Source: Streptomyces sp. RKAG293 (GTDB lineage Bacteria; Actinomycetota; Actinomycetes; Streptomycetales; Streptomycetaceae). From it: 64,000 nt of DNA. Where the stretch lies: contig NZ_JAJOZB010000001.1 of assembly GCF_023701745.1 (NCBI RefSeq), forward strand, positions 4,718,501 to 4,782,500. Reading direction: 5' to 3'. Each line of letters opens with the position of its first letter. Within the stretch, counting starts at the first letter, position 1. The position numbers and the translations under genes are program-made. Below the pieces are notes generated by a model. That model ran no database searches. It was not told where the DNA came from and worked only from the letters and a program-made list of their open reading frames with translations. Below are positions 52,710 to 59,854 of this stretch, piece after piece.

Positions 52710-52736
52710 CGGCGGGGCCGGAGCGCGGCCCCGCCG
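52710..52736. terminator. Bidirectional terminator hairpin
   Basis: A perfect 11-bp stem (CGGCGGGGCCG with its complement) around GAGCG, between the NHL gene and the convergent DUF6458 gene. Confidence 0.8.
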
Positions 52737-52740
52737 GCCG

Positions 52741-52965
52741 TCACTCGTAGTAGCGGCGCTCCTCGACCACCGGCTCCACGCCACCCCGTACGGTCTGCAG
52801 CCGGCGCCGCTTGAAGATGCTGACGTAGGCCGCGACGCCGATCGCCCCGACGGCCATCATGATCAGGCCTACCAGGTCGACATTGACGCCCGACATGTGC
52901 CAGTCGGTCGCGAAAGTGAGGATCGCGCCGACCGCGATCAGTGCGATGCAGCCGCCGATGCCCAT
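52741..52965 (-). CDS. DUF6458 small membrane protein
   Basis: A 74-residue protein with two hydrophobic helices (GGCIALIAVGAILTFATDW and VDLVGLIMMAVGAIGVAAYVSIF), a basic KRRR turn and an acidic, aromatic tail. The layout is that of DUF6458 proteins common in actinobacteria, of unknown function. The ATG at 52965 is chosen over a longer frame that runs through the repeat region. Confidence 0.8.
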   Translation of the reverse strand: MGIGGCIALIAVGAILTFATDWHMSGVNVDLVGLIMMAVGAIGVAAYVSIFKRRRLQTVRGGVEPVVEERRYYE

Positions 52966-52987
52966 GGTGTCCGCCTCCGTCGTGCGT

Positions 52988-53054
52988 TGGCCGTTCCGGT
53001 CGGTTCCGATCCGGTTGGTTCCGATGGGGCGTCTACCCCCGACCGGAACGGCCA
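52988..53054. repeat. 16-bp perfect inverted repeat with internal tandem units
   Basis: TGGCCGTTCCGGTCGG (52988-53003) and its exact complement (53039-53054) bracket a 35-bp centre with GGTTCCGAT-type direct repeats. It lies 23 bp upstream of the DUF6458 start and before the end of the aminopeptidase gene (53095). Confidence 0.7.
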
Positions 53055-53094
53055 TGCGCGGCAGTGCAGTTGGCGGGTCTCCGCCGGACCCGCG

Positions 53095-54384
53095 TCAGCT
53101 CTCGATGAAGGACTTCAGCGCGCTCGCCAGCAGGTGCGGGTCGTCCGCGCCGCTCAGCTCACGGGCGGAGTGCATCGACAGGATCGCCACGCCGACGTCG
53201 ACCGTCGTGATGCCGTGCCGGGCCGCGGTGATCGGACCGATCGTCGTGCCGCACGGCATGGAGTTGTTGGACACGAAGTGCTGGAACGGCACCCCGACCC
53301 GCTCACAGGCGGCGGTGAAGATGCCGCGCCCCGAGCCGTCGGTGGCGTACCGCTGGTTGACGTTGGTCTTGAGGATCGGACCGCCGTTGGCACGCGGGTG
53401 GTGCGTGGGGTCGTGCCGCTCGACGTAGTTGGGGTGCACCGCGTGACCGGAGTCGGACGAGACGCAGACCGTGCCGGCCAGCGCGCGCTGCCGGTGCTCG
53501 TAGTCGCCGCCGCGCGCGTGCACGGACCGCTCCAGGACGTTGCCGAGCAGCGGGCCCTGCGCGCCGGTGTCGGACTCGCTGCCGTTCTCCTCGTGGTCGA
53601 AGGCGGCGAGGACGGGGATGTACGCGAGGTCCTGCCCGGCGACGGCCGCGAGCGCGGACGTGGCGGCGTGCACGGACAGCAGGTTGTCCATCCGGGGCGA
53701 GGCCAGCAGCTCACGGTCGCGGCCCAGGTAGGCGGGCGGCTGCACGTCGTGCGCCATCACGTCCCAGCCGGTGACCTCGGAGCCGGTCACCCCGGCCTCC
53801 TCCGCGAGGAAGTCGATCAGGTCGCCGTCGGTCACCTTGCCGAGGCCCCAGACGGGCTGCATGTGCCGCTGCTTGTCCAGCGTCAGGCCGTTGTCGTTGA
53901 CGCCCCGGTCCAGGTGGATGGCGAGCTGCGGGACGCGCAGCAGCGGCCGGTCGACGTTCACCAGCCGCGAGGTGCCGTCCCGCAGCGTCAGCCGGCCGGA
54001 GAGCCCGAGGTCCCGGTCGAGCCAGCTGTTCAGCAGCGGGCCGCCGTAGAGCTCCACGGCGATCTGCCGCCAGCCCGCCGAGCCCATGTCCGGGCGCGGC
54101 TTCACCCGCAGGTTCGGCGAGTCGGTGTGCGCGCCCATGATCCGGAACGGGGTCTCTGGACGGGCGCCCTCGGGGACGTACCAGGCGATGATCGCGCCGC
54201 CGCGCAGCACGTACCTGCCGCCCTTCTCACCGTCCCAGGCCTCGGTCTCCTGGACCTGCCGGAACCCGGCCTTCTCCAGCCGTTCCGCGGCGCTCGCCAC
54301 GGCGTGGTAGGGCGACGGGCTGGCCTGCACAAAGGCCACCAGGTCGTCGGTGTGGGCGCGGGTGAAGTGAGGGTGGACGCTCAT
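53095..54384 (-). CDS. apeB: M18-family aminopeptidase
   Basis: A 429-residue zinc aminopeptidase of family M18. Metal ligands are visible in the order expected: GAHTDSP, an Asp/Glu region (AAFDHEENGS with the catalytic Glu) and a final His (ILSMHSARE). The SNNSMPCGTTIGP stretch is also typical. It removes acidic or neutral N-terminal residues in the cytoplasm, usually as a large dodecamer. The ATG at 54384 fits the family start (HPHFTRAHTDDLVAFVQASPSPYHAV). Confidence 0.93.
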   Translation of the reverse strand: MSVHPHFTRAHTDDLVAFVQASPSPYHAVASAAERLEKAGFRQVQETEAWDGEKGGRYVLRGGAIIAWYVPEGARPETPFRIMGAHTDSPNLRVKPRPDMGSAGWRQIAVELYGGPLLNSWLDRDLGLSGRLTLRDGTSRLVNVDRPLLRVPQLAIHLDRGVNDNGLTLDKQRHMQPVWGLGKVTDGDLIDFLAEEAGVTGSEVTGWDVMAHDVQPPAYLGRDRELLASPRMDNLLSVHAATSALAAVAGQDLAYIPVLAAFDHEENGSESDTGAQGPLLGNVLERSVHARGGDYEHRQRALAGTVCVSSDSGHAVHPNYVERHDPTHHPRANGGPILKTNVNQRYATDGSGRGIFTAACERVGVPFQHFVSNNSMPCGTTIGPITAARHGITTVDVGVAILSMHSARELSGADDPHLLASALKSFIES

Positions 54385-54524
54385 GGTGCCAGCATAGAAG
54401 TCCGCCGTCGCGGGGTGCCGCCGGCGGGGTGCCCGGGGCACTTTCAGGGGTCCCCTACCTGCTGAGACGTCCGGATCCGGCCTGGTCCCGACCGGATCCG
54501 GCCGAATCGGACCGGACCATGGCG

Positions 54525-55052
54525 CTACGGGCGGATCCGGAACAGTACGTTCGGGCGCAGCGGGCCGTCGGGGAAGTCCGGATCGTCGAAGTCGTCGGCC
54601 GGGTCGCTGGTCATGCCGATCCGCCGCATCACCGCCTGGGAGCGCACATTGGTGGCGGTGGTCACCGCGAGGATCTCCGGCAGGGCGAGGGTCCCGAAGC
54701 CGAACTCCAGGACGGCCAGCGCCGCTTCGGTCGCGTAGCCGTGGCCCCAGGCCTGCCGGGACAGCCGCCAGCCGATCTCCACTCCGGTGAAGGCGAAGCC
54801 CTCGTCGACCGGGTCCAGCCCGGCGAAACCGATGAACCGGCCGGTGTCCGCCACCTCGACCGCGAACCATCCGAAGCCCCGCTCCTCGAACCCCTCCTCG
54901 AAGCGGGCCACCGAGGCCGCGCTCTGTTCGGGGGTGAGCAGCTCGCCCAGGTGCTCCCGGACCTCGGGATCGGCGTTCATCTCCGCCCACGGCTCGAGGT
55001 CGGAATCCCGCCAGCGGCGGAGCAGGAGACGGTCGGTACGCAGTTCGGGCAT
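54525..55052 (-). CDS. GNAT-family acetyltransferase (RimJ-like)
   Basis: A 175-residue N-acetyltransferase. The family blocks are present: LRTDRLLLRRWRDSDL at the N-terminus, IGWRLSRQAWGHGYATEAALAVLEFG with the acetyl-CoA pyrophosphate loop, and NVRSQAVMRRIGM. Similar to RimJ/RimL-type enzymes that modify protein N-termini or small molecules. Divergent from the collagen-like gene. Confidence 0.9.
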   Translation of the reverse strand: MPELRTDRLLLRRWRDSDLEPWAEMNADPEVREHLGELLTPEQSAASVARFEEGFEERGFGWFAVEVADTGRFIGFAGLDPVDEGFAFTGVEIGWRLSRQAWGHGYATEAALAVLEFGFGTLALPEILAVTTATNVRSQAVMRRIGMTSDPADDFDDPDFPDGPLRPNVLFRIRP

Positions 55053-55207
55053 GCTGCGACGCTAACGCGGCGCCGCCGGCGGAAGCGATCGGTTTTGACT
55101 CCGGTGGGTTACTCAAAGTGCGAGATCGATAACAGAAGGTAAGGATGGGCCTCGGTCGCTCCGAACACGCGGGCGACTCCCTTCCCTTCTCTCACAAAGG
55201 TGAGCTG

Positions 55208-56098
55208 ATGAGCGAACGATCGAGGCACGCCATATCCAGTCGCGCACGTCGTCAACGGCTGTGGGGTCTGGCCGGCGGAGTGGGCATCGCGACCGTCCTC
55301 TTCACGGGCACCGCGTCCGTCGGGACGGCCATCGCGGCGACCGGACACGGTCTGTCCTCCGCCGGGGCCAAGGGCGCTGTCGCCGCGTGCGACAACAGCT
55401 ACGGCTGCGACCACGAGGGCGGCCCTGAGACGGGTCCCCCCGGACCGCAGGGTCCCCCCGGCCCGCAGGGACCGCAGGGTGACCCCGGTCAGCCCGGCCC
55501 CGCCGGCCCGCCCGGTGCTGACGGCGCTGCGGGCGCCGCGGGTGCCCCCGGTGCTCCGGGTGCTCCGGGTGCCACGGGTGCCACGGGTGCCGCGGGCGCT
55601 GACGGCGCTCCGGGTACCGCGGGTGCGGACGGTGCCGCGGGTGCGGACGGCGCTCCGGGCCCGGCGGGTACTCCGGGTGCTCCGGGCGCTACGGGTGCCG
55701 CGGGTGCTGACGGCGCTCCGGGTCCGGCGGGTGCTCCGGGTACCGCGGGCGCTCCGGGCCCGGCCGGTGCCGATGGCGCTCCGGGTGCCGCTGGTGCTCC
55801 GGGCGCCCCGGGTGCCGCTGGCGCGCCGGGTGCTCCCGGCCCGGCCGGCCCCGCCGGACCGGTCACCACTCAGCAGGTCGTCGGCACGCCGGTGAACACC
55901 CTGCTGGGCTCGGTCACCGCGACCGCGACCTGCCCGGCGGGCACGGTGCTGCTGGGCGGCGGGTACCGCATCGGCGGCCTGGTCACGCTGCAGGTCCTCG
56001 ACAACAGCCGCGACGCGACCAACACCAACCAGTGGAACGTCACCGCCTTCGGCGCTCTCGGCGACACCATCACTGCCGTCGCGGAGTGCGCTCCGTAA
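55208..56098 (+). CDS. Secreted collagen-like repeat protein
   Basis: A 296-residue protein. A signal peptide or membrane anchor ([26 protein letters not shown]) is followed by a short cysteine-containing segment ([12 protein letters not shown]) and 48 uninterrupted Gly-X-Y triplets, mostly GAP, GAD, GAA and GPA. The C-terminal domain of about 80 residues ([28 protein letters not shown]) probably forms the globular trimerising or binding end. Without prolyl hydroxylation, a triple helix can still form in bacteria. The ATG at 55208 has AAAGGTGAG upstream. A 19-bp terminator follows. Confidence 0.9.
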   Translation: MSERSRHAISSRARRQRLWGLAGGVGIATVLFTGTASVGTAIAATGHGLSSAGAKGAVAACDNSYGCDHEGGPETGPPGPQGPPGPQGPQGDPGQPGPAGPPGADGAAGAAGAPGAPGAPGATGATGAAGADGAPGTAGADGAAGADGAPGPAGTPGAPGATGAAGADGAPGPAGAPGTAGAPGPAGADGAPGAAGAPGAPGAAGAPGAPGPAGPAGPVTTQQVVGTPVNTLLGSVTATATCPAGTVLLGGGYRIGGLVTLQVLDNSRDATNTNQWNVTAFGALGDTITAVAECAP

Positions 56099-56137
56099 CG
56101 CCGGATCACGGTGTGAACGGCCTTTGACGCCAGTTCG

Positions 56138-56179
56138 CCGGCCCATGCCGCGAAGCCCCCGCTTCGTGGCATGGGCCGG
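56138..56179 (+). terminator. Terminator of the collagen-like gene
   Basis: A 19-bp stem with one G-T pair (CCGGCCCATGCCGCGAAGC with its partner) around CCCC, followed by TTTCG, about 40 bp after the stop codon. Confidence 0.85.
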
Positions 56180-56182
56180 TTT

Positions 56183-56247
56183 CGTCCGTGCGACGGGCGG
56201 TCGTCCGTGCGACAGGCGTCGTCCGTGCGGCGGGCGGTCGTCCGCGG
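56183..56247. repeat. 18/19-bp tandem repeat
   Basis: Three copies of CGTCCGTGCGACGGGCGGT (19, 18 and 19 bp, with small changes) and a truncated fourth sit between the two terminators. Nothing coding fits here. Confidence 0.8.
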
Positions 56248-56263
56248 CGGCGGAGGACGCGAA

Positions 56264-56349
56264 AGGCCGCGCCGCCCGCCCGGGGAATCGGGAACGGACG
56301 GCGCGGCCTGTCACAGGGTGCGGTCAGGGCGGGACCCAGGGCGGGTCCC
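56264..56349 (-). terminator. Hairpins downstream of the FadE5-type gene
   Basis: Two dyads follow the gene: GGGACCC-N5-GGGTCCC (56331-56349), six bases from the stop codon, and an 11-bp perfect stem (AGGCCGCGCCG, 56264-56274, with 56299-56309). Either may terminate transcription. Confidence 0.6.
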
Positions 56350-56354
56350 AGCCG

Positions 56355-58181
56355 TCAGAACGCCTCTTCCGGCAGGTCCATCACGTCGAGCGTGACGGTC
56401 TCGGCCAGCGACCGCTGGACGCCGACGTTCGGCAGGATGTTGGCGGCGAAGAACTTCGCGGCCGCGATCTTGCCGGTGTAGAAGGCGGTGTCCTTCGCGC
56501 CGGCGGACGGCAGCTTCTCGGCGGCCACGGCGGCACCGCGCAGCAGCAGGTAGCCGATGACGACGTCGCCGGAGGCGAGCAGCAGGCGGGTGGAGTTCAG
56601 TCCGACCTTGTAGATGGACCGGACGTCCTTCTCGGTGCCGGCCAGGTCGGTCAGCATGGTGCCGACGATGGCCTCCAGGTCCACGGCGGACGTGGCGAGC
56701 TGCTCGCGGGCGGCGGCCAGCTCCTCGCCGCCGACGGCCTCGGCGAGGAACTTCTTGATCTCCTCGGACAGGGTGGTCAGTGCCTGGCCCTGGTCGCGGA
56801 CGATCTTGCGGAAGAAGTAGTCCTGGCCCTGGATCGCGGTGGTGCCCTCGTAGAGGGTGTCGATCTTGGCGTCCCGGATGTACTGCTCGATCGGGTACTC
56901 CTGCAGGTAGCCGGAGCCACCGAAGGTCTGCAGGGACTGGGCGAGCTGCTCGTAGGACTTCTCGGAGCCGTAGCCCTTGACGATCGGCAGCAGCAGGTCG
57001 TTGAGGCCGATCAGCGCCTTGGCGTCCTCGCCCGCCGACTCCTGGACCGCGATCTGGTCCTGGACGGAGGCGGTGTAGAGCACCAGGGCGCGCATGCCCT
57101 CGGCGTACGCCTTCTGCGTCATGAGCGAGCGGCGCACGTCCGGGTGGTGCGTGATGGTGACCTTCGGCGCGGTCTTGTCCATGAACTGCGCGAGGTCCGG
57201 GCCCTGCACGCGCTCCTTGGCGTACTCCAGCGCGTTCAGGTAGCCGGTGGAGAGGGTCGCGATGGCCTTCGTGCCGACCATCATGCGGGCGAACTCGATG
57301 ATGCGGAACATCTGGCGGATGCCGTCGTGCTTGTCACCGAGCAGCCAGCCCTTGGCGGGGTGCTGGTCGCCGAAGGTCATCTCGCAGGTGTTGGAGGCCT
57401 TGAGGCCCATCTTGTGCTCGACGTTCGTGGCGTAGGCGCCGTTGCGCTCGCCCAGCTCGCCGGTCTCCCAGTCGAAGTCGTACTTCGGCACGATGAAGAG
57501 CGACAGGCCCTTGGTGCCGGGGCCGGCGCCCTCGGGGCGGGCCAGCACCAGGTGGATGATGTTCTCGGACATGTCGTGCTCGCCCGAGGTGATGAAGCGC
57601 TTGACGCCCTCGATGTGCCAGGAGCCGTCCTCCTGCTCGACGGCCTTCGTGCGGCCCGCGCCGACGTCGGAACCGGCGTCGGGCTCGGTCAGCACCATCG
57701 TGGCGCCCCACTGGCGGTCCACCATGAGCTTGGCGACCTTGGACTGCTCCTCGGTGCCCTCCTCGAAGACGACGCCGGCGAACGCCGGGCCGGAGGAGTA
57801 CATCCAGATGGCCGGGTTGGAGCCGAGGATCAGCTCCGCGTAGGACCAGATGAGGGAGGCGGGGGTCTTGGTGCCGCCGATCTCCTCGGGGATGCCCAGA
57901 CGCCAGTACTCGGAGTCCATGTACGCCTGGTAGCTCTTCTTGAAGGTGTCCGGCACCGGCGCGGTGTTGTCCGACGGGTCGAAGACCGGCGGGTTGCGGT
58001 CGGCGTCGGTGAAGGACGCGGCCAGCTCGTTCTCCGCGAGGCGCGAGACCTCGCTGAGGATGGTCTTGGCGGTCTCCACGTCCATCTCGGCGAACGGGCC
58101 GGTGCCGTAGAGCTTGTCGCGGCCGAGCACCTCGAAGAGGTTGAACTCGATGTCGCGGAGGTTGGACTTGTAGTGGCCCAT
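56355..58181 (-). CDS. FadE5-type acyl-CoA dehydrogenase
   Basis: A 608-residue acyl-CoA dehydrogenase, longer than usual because of a C-terminal extension, like mycobacterial FadE5 and AidB-like forms. The N-terminus [16 protein letters not shown] is diagnostic. The FAD domain has [13 protein letters not shown] and FITSGEHDM, and the catalytic glutamate is in [11 protein letters not shown]. It oxidises long- or broad-range acyl-CoAs. The ATG at 58181 is chosen. A TACC-N4-GGTA dyad upstream may bind a fatty-acid regulator. Confidence 0.92.
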   Translation of the reverse strand: MGHYKSNLRDIEFNLFEVLGRDKLYGTGPFAEMDVETAKTILSEVSRLAENELAASFTDADRNPPVFDPSDNTAPVPDTFKKSYQAYMDSEYWRLGIPEEIGGTKTPASLIWSYAELILGSNPAIWMYSSGPAFAGVVFEEGTEEQSKVAKLMVDRQWGATMVLTEPDAGSDVGAGRTKAVEQEDGSWHIEGVKRFITSGEHDMSENIIHLVLARPEGAGPGTKGLSLFIVPKYDFDWETGELGERNGAYATNVEHKMGLKASNTCEMTFGDQHPAKGWLLGDKHDGIRQMFRIIEFARMMVGTKAIATLSTGYLNALEYAKERVQGPDLAQFMDKTAPKVTITHHPDVRRSLMTQKAYAEGMRALVLYTASVQDQIAVQESAGEDAKALIGLNDLLLPIVKGYGSEKSYEQLAQSLQTFGGSGYLQEYPIEQYIRDAKIDTLYEGTTAIQGQDYFFRKIVRDQGQALTTLSEEIKKFLAEAVGGEELAAAREQLATSAVDLEAIVGTMLTDLAGTEKDVRSIYKVGLNSTRLLLASGDVVIGYLLLRGAAVAAEKLPSAGAKDTAFYTGKIAAAKFFAANILPNVGVQRSLAETVTLDVMDLPEEAF

Positions 58182-58221
58182 GACGACGGCTCCGTATCGC
58201 ACTCGATCAGTTACGTGGCAG

Positions 58222-58264
58222 TACTACAGCAAGCAGTAATACAGAATGATGCTACCCGCCGGTA
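58222..58264. promoter_or_regulatory. Candidate operators in the fadE/sseB divergent region
   Basis: TACC-CGCC-GGTA (58253-58264; as read on the minus strand TTACCGGCGGGTAG) lies about 72 bp before the FadE5 start. A second imperfect dyad, TACTAC-AGCAA-GCAGTA, is at 58222-58238. This stretch is more AT-rich than its surroundings and probably holds the promoters. Confidence 0.4.
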
Positions 58265-58321
58265 ATAAGAAGCAACCCCTTCCCGCCCGGATGTGACGGG
58301 ACACTCGCTAGTCTTGGGTAC

Positions 58322-58759
58322 GTGTACGGCTACGACCAGACCTCGCATCCCGGCCCACCGCCCGGCGCTGCCCCGATGCCGGGGGTGTACCCCGAGCCGT
58401 CCCCGCCCTCGCTCGCGGACGCCGTACGGGCCTTCACCACGGGTTCGCTGTCCGCCGAGGACTTCCAGGCGATCTTCTCGACGTCCAAGGTCTACTGCCC
58501 GCGCGGCGAGAACCCCGGATTCCTGGCGCTGCACGACACGCAGCAGCCGGTGATCCCGATGTTCACCTCGCTCAAGGAGCTGCGGCGGTACGCGGGCAAG
58601 GAGTCCAAGTACTTCGTCATCACCGGTGCCGAGGTGCTCGACCTGCTGCCGACCGGCTACGGCTTCGTGCTCGACATCGACGGCCAGCACCGGATGGTCT
58701 TCGACGCCAAGGCCGTCGAACAGATGGTCGAGTTCACGATGCGCCGGATGTATGGCTGA
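58322..58759 (+). CDS. SseB-family protein
   Basis: A 145-residue protein with a Pro/Gly-rich N-terminus and an SseB domain: VRAFTTGSLSAEDFQAIFSTSKVYCP, VIPMFTSLKELRRYAG, YGFVLDIDGQHRMVFDAKAVEQM. The family binds other proteins in secretion and ESX-like settings, but members are widespread and no function is certain here. It starts at a GTG, divergent from the FadE5-type gene. Confidence 0.85.
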   Translation: MYGYDQTSHPGPPPGAAPMPGVYPEPSPPSLADAVRAFTTGSLSAEDFQAIFSTSKVYCPRGENPGFLALHDTQQPVIPMFTSLKELRRYAGKESKYFVITGAEVLDLLPTGYGFVLDIDGQHRMVFDAKAVEQMVEFTMRRMYG

Positions 58760-58821
58760 CGCGAGCTGATTCCACCCCGCTGAGCTGCGGGAATACTGCA
58801 CGCCTTGCCGAATGTTCAGTA

Positions 58822-58836
58822 TTCAACTAAGTTGGA
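58822..58836. promoter_or_regulatory. Dyad upstream of pirin gene
   Basis: TTCAACTAAGTTGGA is a near-perfect dyad (CAACT-A-AGTTG core) 24 bp before the pirin ATG, in an AT-rich pocket. MarR-family operators have this size and symmetry. A weaker GAAT-N7-ATTC dyad overlaps it on the left. Confidence 0.5.
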
Positions 58837-58859
58837 TCCAGAACACGAGGAGGACCGCC

Positions 58860-59810
58860 ATGCCCGCCGTGACCGTCGAGAACCCGTTGACCCTGCCGCG
58901 CGTCTCCGCGCCCGCCGATGCGGTGCCGCGTCCGGCGCTGGCCGTCTCCACCGCGCCGAGCGGTTTCGAGGGCGAGGGCTTCCCCGTCCGCCGCGCGTTC
59001 GCGGGCATCGACTACAAGAACCTCGACCCGTTCATCATGATGGACCAGATGGGTGAAGTGGAGTACGCGCCGGGCGAGGCGAAGGGCACCCCCTGGCACC
59101 CGCACCGCGGCTTCGAGACCGTCACCTACCTGATCGACGGCACCTTCGTGCACCAGGACTCGCACGGTGGCGGCGGCGTGATCAACGGCGGCGACACCCA
59201 GTGGATGACGGCGGGCAGCGGCCTGCTGCACATCGAGGCGCCGCCGGAGGAGCTGGTCGTCACCGGCGGGCTCTTCCACGGGCTGCAGCTGTGGGTCAAC
59301 CTGCCGAAGAGCGACAAGATGATGCCGCCCAAGTACCAGGACATCGGCGGTGGCCAGGTCAGGCTGCTGACGTCCGCCGACGGCGGAGCGCTCATCCGGC
59401 TGATCGCGGGCGACCTCGACGGCCACGCCGGCCCCGGGGCGACCCACACCCCGATCACGATGATGCACGTCTCGCTGAACCCGGGCGCCGAGGTGACGCT
59501 GCCCTGGCGGCCGGAGTTCAACGCCCTCGCCTACGCTCTCGCCGGGCGTGGCACGGCGGGACCGTCGGGCCGCCCGTTCAGCACCGGGCAGACGGTCGTG
59601 TTCGGCAAGGGCGACTCGGTCACCGTCAAGGCGGACGAGAAGCAGGAGTCGCGCAGTCCGAACTTCGAGTTCGTGCTGCTCGGCGGACAGCCGATCCGCG
59701 AGCCGATGATGCAGTACGGGCCGTTCGTGATGAACACCCACGCCGAACTGGCGCAGGCCTTCGACGACTTCCAGGCCGGCCGCCTCGGCCGGATCCCGGC
59801 CGGGGCCTGA
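58860..59810 (+). CDS. Pirin-family protein
   Basis: A 316-residue bicupin. The N-terminal metal-binding motif is visible (GTPWHPHRGFETVTYLIDG with HPHRG, then DTQWMTAGSGLLHIE), followed by GGLFHGLQLWVNLP and a second cupin. Pirins of this kind have iron-dependent quercetinase activity or act as redox-sensitive partners. CGAGGAGGA before the ATG supports the start. Monocistronic, convergent with the phosphatase gene. Confidence 0.92.
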   Translation: MPAVTVENPLTLPRVSAPADAVPRPALAVSTAPSGFEGEGFPVRRAFAGIDYKNLDPFIMMDQMGEVEYAPGEAKGTPWHPHRGFETVTYLIDGTFVHQDSHGGGGVINGGDTQWMTAGSGLLHIEAPPEELVVTGGLFHGLQLWVNLPKSDKMMPPKYQDIGGGQVRLLTSADGGALIRLIAGDLDGHAGPGATHTPITMMHVSLNPGAEVTLPWRPEFNALAYALAGRGTAGPSGRPFSTGQTVVFGKGDSVTVKADEKQESRSPNFEFVLLGGQPIREPMMQYGPFVMNTHAELAQAFDDFQAGRLGRIPAGA

Positions 59811-59824
59811 CCCCGGACCGGTGA

Positions 59825-59854
59825 CGACGGTCGGCCGATCAGGGCCGGCCGTCG
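59825..59854. terminator. Weak convergent hairpin
   Basis: CGACGGTCGG pairs with CCGGCCGTCG (one G-T pair) between the pirin gene and the convergent phosphatase. The right arm lies inside the phosphatase coding end. Confidence 0.45.
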
